Assembly (NCBI RefSeq): GCF_004745825.1
Contig: NZ_SRLA01000002.1
Coordinates: forward strand, 1,531,967-1,595,966
Direction of reading: 5' to 3'
Source: Hymenobacter fodinae
Lineage (GTDB): Bacteria > Bacteroidota > Bacteroidia > Cytophagales > Hymenobacteraceae
DNA: 64,000 nucleotides
In this document: piece by piece, positions 40,073 to 50,299 of the stretch
Layout of the letters: every line of letters starts with the position of its first letter
Numbering within the stretch: position 1 is the first letter of the stretch
Notes under the pieces: model-generated
Seen by the model: the letters and a program-made list of their open reading frames with translations, nothing else
Databases searched by the model: none
Told to the model about the DNA's origin: nothing
Position numbers and translations under genes: made by a program

Positions 40073-40639
40073 ATGGCAAAACAAGCCCCCGCCACCAAAG
40101 CCGATAAGCTCAATAGCCTGTACAAGGAATGCGGCCTAATCAAGGAAGACGTATTTCAGCACCAGCACTACACCATTCTTACTCGATCTGGTATTGAGAA
40201 GGTGCAAGCCCACTACGGAATTCAGGTAAGTTATAAGGCCCTCAAACTAGAGCCCAAGTACGCCGTCATAAAAGCGGTGGCGAAAATGGACGAGGCGACG
40301 GTGGAAACCTATGGTAGCGCTGTGCCGGAGAACTGTAAAAACAGCTATTTCGCGGAGACAGCTGAGAAACGGGCGCTTAGTCGGGCAGTGCTAAAGCTTA
40401 CGGGGCTATATCAACACGGCTTCTTTGGGGAAGAAGAATCAGAGCAGCTAACCGCCGAAGCTAAAGCTGCACCGCAGAGGCCTACGGAAGCCAACATGTT
40501 AAATGAAGCGTTAAACCGCTTGCGTGATGGAGATGCGCCTGGTGCCGTCTGGAAAGCTTACCCGGACCTTCATGCTAATGAGGATTTCAAGGCTGAAGTA
40601 AAGGCGGAATCAGAACGCCGCAAAGCTGCCGCTGCTTAG
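40073..40639 (+). CDS. Phage-type protein outside the prophage (188 aa)
   Basis: The start MAKQAPATKADKLNSLYKEC is chosen; a 30-residue longer frame has no support. The segment NSYFAETAEKRALSRAVLKL, followed by TGLYQHGFFGEEE, matches a motif (AEKRA-x-R-hydrophobic-LKL) that I associate with Bacteroidetes phage proteins encoded near recombination genes. The C-terminus is helical and charged. It sits after the tRNA terminator, beyond attR, so it does not belong to the integrated unit as defined here. It may be the remnant of another element at this tRNA cluster. Confidence 0.6.
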   Translation: MAKQAPATKADKLNSLYKECGLIKEDVFQHQHYTILTRSGIEKVQAHYGIQVSYKALKLEPKYAVIKAVAKMDEATVETYGSAVPENCKNSYFAETAEKRALSRAVLKLTGLYQHGFFGEEESEQLTAEAKAAPQRPTEANMLNEALNRLRDGDAPGAVWKAYPDLHANEDFKAEVKAESERRKAAAA

Positions 40640-40738
40640 TAGAGGTGAGCAGCGGCTGGAAGTTCGGCTGTTTGTCCTTAATTTAAACTACTGGGCATGC
40701 CAAAGGGACTATTTCGTCTATATAGCATGCGCTTATAT

Positions 40739-40776
40739 GCAAAAGCCCCGTTCACTAATCTGGACGGGGCTTTTGC
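40739..40776. terminator. Bidirectional terminator hairpin
   Basis: GCAAAAGCCCCGT and ACGGGGCTTTTGC form a 13-bp stem with A and T tracts on the two sides. It lies ~100 bp after the phage-type gene. Confidence 0.75.
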
Positions 40777-40808
40777 ATGTACTCAGTTAGTAGCGAAAGC
40801 ATTTATAG

Positions 40809-41144
40809 TTGATAACTACTGCAAACCTCCAGACTAATTTAAAAGGGTATACAAGTAAAAAACGGCAAGTGCGCCCGAGCTTTGACTACGCTACTGGCCT
40901 AGAGGCAACCAGCCGCCCCCTGCGCGAATTCACCGTAACTGGCGCCGATAACGTGATTCATCCCGCCGAAGCCCGCGTGGAAGGCAACACCGTAGTGGTA
41001 TGGAACGACTAAGTGAAGCTGCCCGTGGTCGTGCGCTTCGGGTGGCGTAAGTTAATTATGCCGAACCTGTTTAATGCAGCCAAGCTGCCTGTCACTCCTT
41101 ACTTAGGCCACACTTGGCGTCAGCCTATGCAACACAAAAGGTAG
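40809..41144 (+). pseudogene. Decayed 3' fragment of a sialate O-acetylesterase-like gene
   Basis: The frame from 40809 gives RPLREFTVTGADNV, then a VEGNTVVVWND strand, then an in-frame TAA at 41010. Reading on in the same frame gives VKLPVVVRFGWR and MPNLFNAAKLPVTPY, the C-terminal part of SGNH-type sialate O-acetylesterases (pattern VxxPVAVRYGW...NLFNxxGLPxxPF). The SGNH catalytic domain is absent upstream. So it is an interrupted and truncated remnant of ~110 codons. Confidence 0.75.
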
Positions 41145-41235
41145 AGGCTCTAGAAATACTATGGAAGGTAGTAACTCGTTCTCGGGTGCAAATAGGGCAT
41201 AATGAATTATGGGAAATGTAGGGCAAGGCAAATGT

Positions 41236-44067
41236 CTACGCAAGAGGTAATGAGGGTAAATAAACTGATACCGTAGTGCCCACGTCTTCCTGGCTTTCCA
41301 CCTCCACGTGGCCCCCGGCGTTTTCTACCATACGCTGCACCATGTACAAGCCAATACCGGTGCCCTCTACGTGCGTGTGAAAGCGCTGGAACATGGTGAA
41401 CAGTCGGGGCACCTGATCTGGGTGGATGCCGAGGCCATTGTCTTGCACCTCGAGCACCATATAGCCGGGCTGCACCCGGGCCCGCAGCGTTACCTCTGCT
41501 GGGCGGTTGGGGTGGCGGTACTTGAGGGCATTGCTAAGCAGATTATAGACCACCGAGCGCAAGTTTTTCTCTGAAAATTGCACCCATGGCACGGCCTCTA
41601 TTGCCACCATTAGTTGCGCAGCCGTTTCGAGTAGCAACGGCTGCAAGTCGCGGCGTACGTCTTCTACTACTGCTGCTACGTCTACGACGGCCGTGGGTGT
41701 CGCGTACTCCTTTTGCAGCTTGGATACCTCAGTCAGGTGGGTGATGGTCCGCTTGAAGCGCTCAACTGAATCGAGCATGCGCGCGAGGGTAGGGGCAATG
41801 GCCTGGTCAGTGGCTACGGCGGGGGGCAGCTCGTCCCGCAGCAGGTAAAGCAGCCCCTCAATGTTCGCAATGGGAGCTTTCAGATCGTGCGAGGCCGTGT
41901 AAATGAAGTTATCCAAGTCGGAATTGGTGCGCCGTAACTGTTCATTGGCCTGCTTAAGCTCCGTAATGTCGATGGCCGAACCTACGTAACCATACAATTC
42001 ACCGTTCTGCAGGTAGCTGGGCGCGCCCTGGGATAGTAGCCAGCGGTACTCCCCATCGTGGCGCCGCATGCGGTGCTCCATTACGTAGGGCTTAAGCTGC
42101 TCAATGGCTCCAGTTAACGTGACCTGCGCCTGCTCAAATTCCTCTGCTGGCACATATTCGCTCCAACCCGCTGCCAAGTACTCCTGCTCATCTTTGACTC
42201 CCACAAAATCGAGGAAGGCGCGGTTTATGTAGCGGATAGAGGAGTCGGGGTGCACGGCCCACACCAGATTGGGCGCGGCGTCGGCCATGGTACGGAAACG
42301 AGCCTCGCTTTCCTGCAGCTCGCCGGCCAGGGTTGCTAGGCGTTGGTGAGCTAAGGCTAGGTCGGTTACTTCAGCGGCCGTATTTAGGATGCCATACACC
42401 TGCCCCTTACTGTCGCGCAGGGGCACCAGGCTGTAGTTATAGTAGAAGGTTTGCGGCGTGCCATGAATGACCACTTCAAAGCGCTGATTGCGCAGGTGAA
42501 GAGGCTCGCCGCTGGTTACTACCTGTCGAAACTGAGCCGTAACGCCCTGCTGGGCCAGTTCGGGTAACACATCGGCGAAGCGCTGACCGAAAACGCTCGG
42601 CCCCTTGCCCCAGGCAGTCAGCATTGCTTGGTTGGCTAGCTGAATGCGGAAGTCGGGGCCCACGCATACGTTGATAGGGAAGGGCACGCCTTCTACTATG
42701 GCCCGAATCTGTAACTCGCTTTCCTGCTCGCGCTGCCGGGCCAGCACCTGTTCAGTCACATCGTAGGCAAATGTGGAGACACCTACTACAGCGCCGTTCT
42801 CGTGGTAAGCCTGGTAGGTGAAAGTGAAGTAGCGGACTGGCTCCGGGTGGGAAGCAGCGCTGGTGAAATCGATGGGCTGCTCGGTACCAGTAAACGTCTC
42901 CCCGGTTTCATATACTTTGTTCAGGAGCGCCAAGAGGCCTAGCGACTCGGTTTCCGGCAGAGCCTCCGCTAGGGTGTGGCCTAGCAGTTCCCGGCCAGAA
43001 AATAATGTTCGCGCGGCCGCATTCACGTACACGTAGCGGTGTTCGGGGCCGCGAGTTATGGCAATGGCCGCAGGCGTCTGCTCCAATACCTGATACAGTT
43101 CTTCTACCTCTTGCACGCGCCGTTGGGCCGCTGCCAAGACTTCCGCTTGGGTTGCAGCTAGCTGGCGCGTGCGCTCCTCTACCCGAACCTCTAAATCTTG
43201 ATTGAATTGTTGCACCTGCTGGCGGGCCTGCACCTGTTCGGTTACTTCAGTTCCAATGGACCGAATGCCTCCGACGCTACCGTCAGGCTCGAGCTCAGGC
43301 TGAAACACGAAGTTCCAGTACACCTGCTCCCTTCGGCCGTGGCGGTCAATCGTAGTAAGCTGCTCGTAGGCTGTGTGTGCAGTACCTGTGGCGTACACTC
43401 GGTCGAAGATGGCTACAACCTCGGGGGTAGCTGCTTCAGGCATAACCTCAAATACTGGTCGGCCCAGCACGTCGGGGAGCGTACGGTCCCAAATAGACAG
43501 CGTGGTAGCGTTGGCTATTTCTACGCGGTAGCGCGGCCCCCGATACACAGCTACAGCCACCGGAGCATCCTCAATAAAACTACGCAGAGCATTGTGCTGG
43601 TGCTCAACCTCCACGCGGAGGGCTTGCTCACGCCGCTGACTCTCACGCAGGGCCACCTCCACGGCGCTGCGGTCCTGATCAGCGGTGTCGGTGAAGCTTA
43701 CTACCAGCCATTCACCACTACGTCGGGCCGAGAGCTTGAAGTAATTATCAAGGCCATCAGCTTGGTAGTTTACCTCAAACTCGGAGCGAGCATTGCTCGT
43801 GTACACACGCAGGTAATAGTCAAATATGCCGGCGGCGACAGCACTTGGGAAAAGCGTGAGTAGCGTACTATTGGGTTGCTCCGAAAGGCCAGTCATGCGC
43901 TGGCCGGCGAGGTTCACGTAGTCAAGAGAGAAATCTTCAATATGTACGCCATCTGGGGCGTATATTGGCTTGACTAGGTGAAGAGCCGAAAGTGAAACGT
44001 CCAGCAGGTCGCGCAACACGCTATTAGGGAAGGGTGGGATAGTAAGCGACTTGGGGGCAGAATCCAT
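41236..44067 (-). CDS. Multi-PAS sensor histidine kinase (943 aa)
   Basis: Five PAS-like domains in a row (about residues 18-130, 165-285, 330-440, 460-575 and 600-715) precede HisKA, with the phospho-acceptor His in IYTASHDLKAPIANIEGLL, and HATPase_c (N box VVYNLLSNALKYR, G1 VQDNGLGI, G2 GTGIGLYMV). There is no membrane segment, so it is cytosolic and probably senses a ligand or redox cofactor. A coiled coil follows the second PAS. No receiver domain or partner regulator is adjacent: an orphan kinase. ~750 bp of non-coding DNA lies upstream. Confidence 0.9.
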   Translation of the reverse strand: MDSAPKSLTIPPFPNSVLRDLLDVSLSALHLVKPIYAPDGVHIEDFSLDYVNLAGQRMTGLSEQPNSTLLTLFPSAVAAGIFDYYLRVYTSNARSEFEVNYQADGLDNYFKLSARRSGEWLVVSFTDTADQDRSAVEVALRESQRREQALRVEVEHQHNALRSFIEDAPVAVAVYRGPRYRVEIANATTLSIWDRTLPDVLGRPVFEVMPEAATPEVVAIFDRVYATGTAHTAYEQLTTIDRHGRREQVYWNFVFQPELEPDGSVGGIRSIGTEVTEQVQARQQVQQFNQDLEVRVEERTRQLAATQAEVLAAAQRRVQEVEELYQVLEQTPAAIAITRGPEHRYVYVNAAARTLFSGRELLGHTLAEALPETESLGLLALLNKVYETGETFTGTEQPIDFTSAASHPEPVRYFTFTYQAYHENGAVVGVSTFAYDVTEQVLARQREQESELQIRAIVEGVPFPINVCVGPDFRIQLANQAMLTAWGKGPSVFGQRFADVLPELAQQGVTAQFRQVVTSGEPLHLRNQRFEVVIHGTPQTFYYNYSLVPLRDSKGQVYGILNTAAEVTDLALAHQRLATLAGELQESEARFRTMADAAPNLVWAVHPDSSIRYINRAFLDFVGVKDEQEYLAAGWSEYVPAEEFEQAQVTLTGAIEQLKPYVMEHRMRRHDGEYRWLLSQGAPSYLQNGELYGYVGSAIDITELKQANEQLRRTNSDLDNFIYTASHDLKAPIANIEGLLYLLRDELPPAVATDQAIAPTLARMLDSVERFKRTITHLTEVSKLQKEYATPTAVVDVAAVVEDVRRDLQPLLLETAAQLMVAIEAVPWVQFSEKNLRSVVYNLLSNALKYRHPNRPAEVTLRARVQPGYMVLEVQDNGLGIHPDQVPRLFTMFQRFHTHVEGTGIGLYMVQRMVENAGGHVEVESQEDVGTTVSVYLPSLPLA

Positions 44068-44724
44068 TGGGACAGCAACAGAATAATAAGGGCAGAGCGA
44101 ACAAGCTAATTACTCATAAGCAACAAAGAAGGAGCACCTAATGCTTCGGTAAGAAAACCATAAGCGTAGCGTATGGTACCTTAAATCTGAAGTAAATACT
44201 CGATGACTTTCTGCCATACTCGCGCTGGCTGCTGCAAGTTAGATAATTACAGCATGGACAGAGACAGGCCTAGTAGCACGGTAAAATGCGTAGAATGGTT
44301 CGAAACAGACAACAACGTTTTACGCCACTTTGTGGCCTGGGTAATACAAGCTAAAGTTCAACTAGTGCCAGAAGTGTGTGTTCGAAATGAATAGGTGGAG
44401 CATTCGGTAGTTAGAGACAAAGGCACGTAGGAGAAGACAGGAAAAGTTTTGACATAGCAGACGCTTAGACAATGGAAGCGGAACTACATGAGGATAGGAT
44501 CAACTATTTCTGTTCCGTTAGGCTGGACTTTAAAATGGTACAGGAGAGTTGGGGAAGGCTAGCAGGTAGAATTAGAATGTCATCGAGTTAGCACTCTTCG
44601 CACTAGCGCAGTGTGCAGCCGGTGTCCCCGTTGAGCTGTGCTAAGTGCCTGGTACGTCCCACTCTTGTCCTTCCTATCAACCCATACTTTAACCCACTTC
44701 TACTCCGACGAAGGGTACTGTACA
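44068..44724. other. Long intergenic region
   Basis: No convincing gene, RNA or repeat is seen. A 63-codon plus-strand frame (44203-44394) has no recognisable composition or start context. Confidence 0.5.
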
Positions 44725-44768
44725 AAAGAGCCAGCCTGCAGAAGTTTTCTTCTGCAGGCTGGCTCTTT
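44725..44768. terminator. Perfect 20-bp hairpin, bidirectional terminator
   Basis: AAAGAGCCAGCCTGCAGAAG pairs perfectly with its complement across a TTTT loop. It lies ~50 bp after the SDR stop and can terminate in both directions (TTTTG follows on the minus strand). Confidence 0.85.
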
Positions 44769-44816
44769 AAGTGATGTATCTAAGTGCGTGAAGGCTTCTA
44801 GGCCACTACCCCGCAG

Positions 44817-45569
44817 CTACAGAGTCATGCCGCCCGTTAGCTCAAGGCGCTGGCCATTCACCCACTTAGCTTCCTCGCTGCACAGGAAGGCCACTACACC
44901 GCCTATATCGTCGGGCAGGCCTACCCGACCTAGGGCGGTTATACTGGCCACGTATTCCCGAATCTCGGGGGTGTCCTGCATGGCACCACCCCCAAAGATG
45001 GCGCCGGGAGCCACTACGTTGACCGTAATACTTCGCGTCCCTAATTCAAGGGCCAGGTAGCGCGTGAACACTTCCACGGCCCCTTTCATGCTAGCATAGG
45101 CCGATACGCCGGCAAAGGCGCTGCGGGTAGTGGCCGAGGACATATTGACGATGCGGCCCCCATCGCGCAACAGGGGCAAGGCCTGTTGGGTGAGGAAGTA
45201 TACGCCCTTGAAATGAATGTTCAGCATCTCATCAAACTTTGCCTCGGTCATCTCGGCAAAGGGCGTGTTGAGGCTGGTGCCGGCGTTATTAATCAGAAAG
45301 TCGATGCGGTCCGTTTGAAAAGTGCCCGTAAGGGTTGTGGTGAGCTGAGCGAAAAAGCCAGAAAAACTAGATACCTGCGCCGTATTTAGCTGCAAGGCAA
45401 CGGCCTTGCGCCCGAGGGCTTCAATCTGGCCTACCGTAGCAGCGGCCTCCTGGTGATTGGTATGGTAGGTAAGAACGACGTCGATACCTTTCTGGGCTAA
45501 CTGCAGGGCGATGTCTTTGCCGATACCGCGGCTGCCGCCGGTTACGAGGGCGATTTTAGGGGTTGTCAT
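44817..45569 (-). CDS. Short-chain dehydrogenase/reductase (250 aa)
   Basis: A classical SDR. TGGSRGIG at the N-terminus is the Rossmann glycine motif, NNAG follows, then Ser in NMSSAT with Tyr/Lys in YASMK (catalytic), and the tail WVNGQRLELTGGMTL is standard for the family. Start MTTPKIALVTGG (45569) is chosen over an upstream in-frame ATG. The AraC-type regulator upstream on the same strand probably controls it. Substrate unknown. Confidence 0.92.
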   Translation of the reverse strand: MTTPKIALVTGGSRGIGKDIALQLAQKGIDVVLTYHTNHQEAAATVGQIEALGRKAVALQLNTAQVSSFSGFFAQLTTTLTGTFQTDRIDFLINNAGTSLNTPFAEMTEAKFDEMLNIHFKGVYFLTQQALPLLRDGGRIVNMSSATTRSAFAGVSAYASMKGAVEVFTRYLALELGTRSITVNVVAPGAIFGGGAMQDTPEIREYVASITALGRVGLPDDIGGVVAFLCSEEAKWVNGQRLELTGGMTL

Positions 45570-45662
45570 CTGAATTGCTGTGACGTGTAAGAAAGAACAC
45601 GACAAAGGTCTGGTGCGCCTCCAGCTTGGCTTTTGCGCTCAGCAATCCATTTTATGTGAAAA

Positions 45663-46610
45663 TCAAACCACGGCCAGGCTGCGGAAGGCCCCGGGGGCAA
45701 CGGCCGTTTGCCGTTTGAAGAAGTTGGCAAAATGCGCCACATCGGCGAAGCCCAGACTATCAGCAAGTTCAGCCAGGGTCCAGTCGGTCTGCCGGAGCAG
45801 GGCCTTCGCTTCCTGTGCAATTCGGCTGCCGATTAAGTCGGTGGTGGTGCGGCCGGTAGTTTCTTTGAGCACCTTATTGAGGTGGTTCACATGCACCGCT
45901 AGGTGGTCGGCGTAGTCTTTGGCCGTGCGCAGAAGTAGACGCTGCTGCGGGGTTTCCAGTGGAAACTGCCGCTCCAAGAGTTCAATGAATAATGAGGTAA
46001 GTCGGGCCGCCCCGCTGTGCGCCGGGTGCAGTACCGTGGCGGGTTGCTGCTTTTGGCCCAGGTGAATCAGCTCTAGTACATAGGTGCGCAGCAAGTCGTA
46101 CTTATAGGCATAGTCCGAAGCCATTTCCTCGTGCATGCGTTGGAAGAGAGCTTCCACCCGGCTGTTATCAGCCGCCGAGAGCTTGAAAACAGGGTGTCGG
46201 TCTCCTTTAAAAATTGGTAGCTCGTCGAGTACTACGCCGCTGTTGGCAGGTAATAGAAACTCAGCTGTAAACACGCAAAAATGACCTTTCTGCTCGGGCT
46301 CGGGCGCCCACTGGTGGGGGAGTTTAGGCGAAGAGAAGACCAAGGTACTGTCCTCGATGTGGATAGTAGCATCGGGGTAGTCAACCCGACTGCGCCCGCG
46401 TAGCAAGCTGATCTTGTAAAAAGACCGGCAGGCGTAGGATACTGCTGGTTTCGCTTGGGCAGGTTGCCAGACCGCCGCCAGGTCAAACACGTTGAAATGC
46501 CCAATGTCCTTCTGAATACCGCTGGGCAATAAAGCATCCAGCTCGCCGCCCGTACAGGTGGTTAATTCCTGATAAAATTCCTCAAGGGGGTTTGTTTTGA
46601 GAGTGGCCAT
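45663..46610 (-). CDS. AraC-family transcriptional regulator (315 aa)
   Basis: A cupin-like N-terminal sensor region precedes a C-terminal double helix-turn-helix (about 215-310): LRTAKDYADHLAVHVNHLNK and WTLAELADSLGFADVAHFAN, then FFKRQTAVAPGAFRSL. This is the classical AraC signature. Start MATLKTNPLEEFYQ is chosen over an in-frame ATG six codons upstream. The SDR gene follows on the same strand ~90 bp downstream, a common regulator-target pairing. Confidence 0.9.
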   Translation of the reverse strand: MATLKTNPLEEFYQELTTCTGGELDALLPSGIQKDIGHFNVFDLAAVWQPAQAKPAVSYACRSFYKISLLRGRSRVDYPDATIHIEDSTLVFSSPKLPHQWAPEPEQKGHFCVFTAEFLLPANSGVVLDELPIFKGDRHPVFKLSAADNSRVEALFQRMHEEMASDYAYKYDLLRTYVLELIHLGQKQQPATVLHPAHSGAARLTSLFIELLERQFPLETPQQRLLLRTAKDYADHLAVHVNHLNKVLKETTGRTTTDLIGSRIAQEAKALLRQTDWTLAELADSLGFADVAHFANFFKRQTAVAPGAFRSLAVV

Positions 46611-46952
46611 AGCGTATGAGAAAATCAAATATAGAGCACTTCTTCCTAGAGCAGTGATACGCTAAACTAAGTTGCAGCAGGGAGGTTTTTTGTATCCCCC
46701 GTATTTTGAAACTCTTGCTTTTAGATAGTGCAGAGAAAAAGGAAAGTATTTCTGCTGCATTTACATAAATACAGAAGGGTGCGGGTAAGTGGTGTTGCCA
46801 AAGAAGTGCAGATCTGGGATAAGTGAACACTTCAACTTCTACTAGTAGATGTGTGGTCGGCTCCCGGGGCCGTGGGAATTTGCCGCTCTGCCACCCAACC
46901 CGCAGCCTGGCTAGGAGAAAAGCAGTGGCCTAGAGCAGTTAGCGCGCAAAGA
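46611..46952. other. Intergenic region upstream of the AraC-type regulator
   Basis: AT-rich near the regulator start (about 46620-46770), which suggests promoter DNA, but no clear -33/-7 pair is recognised. No gene is seen. Confidence 0.4.
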
Positions 46953-46984
46953 AAAGCCCTATCCGGGGGCGGATAGGGCTTTCT
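46953..46984 (-). terminator. Terminator of the Arg/Gln-rich secreted protein gene
   Basis: AAAGCCCTATCC and GGATAGGGCTTT form a 12-bp stem around a 6-nt C/G loop, followed on the minus strand by TTC. It lies 21 bp after the stop codon. Confidence 0.8.
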
Positions 46985-47005
46985 ATTCATGCTTAGAGAC
47001 CAAGC

Positions 47006-47329
47006 TTAGCGGCGGTATCCGTAGTCACGGTCGTGGTTGTCGTGGCGGTGCTGGGCTTCCCAGCGGGCGCGCTCGGCGGCCCGTTGCTGCTCAGCACGAC
47101 GCTGAGCTTCTAGGCGGGCTCGTTGTTGCGCGGCCAGTTGACGCTGGCGTTCGAGTTCGTACTTGCGCTGGGCTGCTTCACGACGAGCCCGTTCTACTTC
47201 GGCTCTTCGGTCATAGCGGATGGCTTCTTTACGAGTCTTATAAGGATCGGAAGGGTAAGCAGCGGCAATGGAAGTAGAGCTGGCAAGCAGGCCTAGGGCC
47301 GCAACGAAGGAAAAGAGGGAGGCTTTCAT
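47006..47329 (-). CDS. Small exported Arg/Gln/Glu-rich protein (107 aa)
   Basis: MKASLFSFVAALGLLASSTS leads into IAAAYPSD, a Sec signal peptide with likely cleavage near residue 24. The rest is a long charged helix of Arg, Gln, Glu and Ala (ERARREAAQRKYELERQRQL), ending His/Asp-rich (RHDNHDRDYGYRR). Start 47329 is chosen because the signal peptide begins there. No domain is recognised; probably periplasmic. Confidence 0.65.
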   Translation of the reverse strand: MKASLFSFVAALGLLASSTSIAAAYPSDPYKTRKEAIRYDRRAEVERARREAAQRKYELERQRQLAAQQRARLEAQRRAEQQRAAERARWEAQHRHDNHDRDYGYRR

Positions 47330-47784
47330 GGTAGGAAGGAAAAGAGGTGAGATTGAGGTAAGGAGACTTAGTAAGCGCTTGTCTGCCAGCTTGCAAGCCA
47401 AGTGCCAAGGCCCCTTGCACCGCTCCCCAGTAGTGCGTTTCCTCTTTCAAGCCCGCGAAATTATCGTCTAGTCTGCCTACAATATCTACCAATCCCTTGG
47501 CCCCACCCTCTAGCAACGCCTACATAAGTGCTGGAGGCGCAGGTAACGTAGCCGAGCAACGGGTAACATTGGCCTGAAGTAGTTCTGCAGGATGCTAAGC
47601 ATCAGCTAACGAGCAGGAAAAGTTGCTTGGGAATGGCCTTGTGGGTTAGCTGGGCAAGTAGTAAAATATCTATCTAGTACTAGAGCAGAATAGTTGACTT
47701 TTTGGGCACTTCGAGGGCTCCGCGCTTGTTGAAACAAGAATGCCCGAAACCGGGCAAACGGTGGCAAAAACCGGATATTTTCGG
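47330..47784. other. Intergenic region upstream of gyrB
   Basis: No gene, RNA or repeat is evident over ~450 bp. It holds the promoters of two divergent genes; only the gyrB -7 element is recognisable. Confidence 0.45.
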
Positions 47785-47792
47785 TATCTTTG
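47785..47792 (+). promoter_or_regulatory. -7 element of the gyrB promoter
   Basis: TATCTTTG fits the Bacteroidetes TAnnTTTG consensus 36 bp before the start codon. The matching -33 TTG is not obvious. Confidence 0.6.
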
Positions 47793-47815
47793 CCTACTTA
47801 GACAGTTAGCGCTGA

Positions 47816-49816
<2,001 letters not shown>

Positions 49817-49820
49817 CACG

Positions 49821-49850
49821 AAAAGGCCCGCTGAACAGCGGGCCTTTTTT
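49821..49850 (+). terminator. Rho-independent terminator of gyrB
   Basis: AAGGCCCGCT and AGCGGGCCTT form a 10-bp stem, GAAC loop, followed by TTTTTT. Confidence 0.92.
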
Positions 49851-49866
49851 ATTTCTTCTAGGCCAC

Positions 49867-50247
49867 ATGCGGCAGCTTGTTTCTTCCGGCGCCCCTTGGG
49901 AACCCATAGTGGGGTACTCCCGGGCCGTGCGCGTGGGTAACGTAGTGGAAGTGGCGGGTACCACCGCTCAAGACGGAGCCATCATCACTGGCCTAGATGC
50001 TTATAATCAGGCCAAGCGGGTGCTGGAGAAGATAGGCCTAGCCCTACGGGAAGCTGGCGCCGACTTTGAGCACGTAGTCCGGACCCGCATCTACCTCACC
50101 GATATCACCTCTTGGGAGGCCGTGGGGCGGGCCCACGGCGAGGTATTCGGCTCCATCCGGCCGGCCTCCACCATGCTGGAGGTGAAAGCCTTGATTGACC
50201 CGCGCCTGTTGGTGGAGATAGAAGCCACTGCTATTATTCCAGAATAG
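49867..50247 (+). CDS. RidA/YjgF family enamine-imine deaminase (126 aa)
   Basis: Size and motifs fit the RidA superfamily: [20 protein letters not shown] at the N-terminus, [11 protein letters not shown] with the conserved Arg, and the terminal [18 protein letters not shown]. Family members hydrolyse reactive enamines made by PLP enzymes. It sits between gyrB and ppk1 on the same strand, with no clear functional link. It may be a subgroup paralogue and not RidA itself. Confidence 0.85.
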   Translation: MRQLVSSGAPWEPIVGYSRAVRVGNVVEVAGTTAQDGAIITGLDAYNQAKRVLEKIGLALREAGADFEHVVRTRIYLTDITSWEAVGRAHGEVFGSIRPASTMLEVKALIDPRLLVEIEATAIIPE

Positions 50248-50299
50248 ATTTACTACCGAGGCCATTTGCTCGTATTTTGTCTGGCCTTTCCTTCGCTTT

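Noticed and set aside
44203..44394. A 63-codon plus-strand frame in the intergenic region
   Set aside because: No promoter, no recognisable composition and isolated position.
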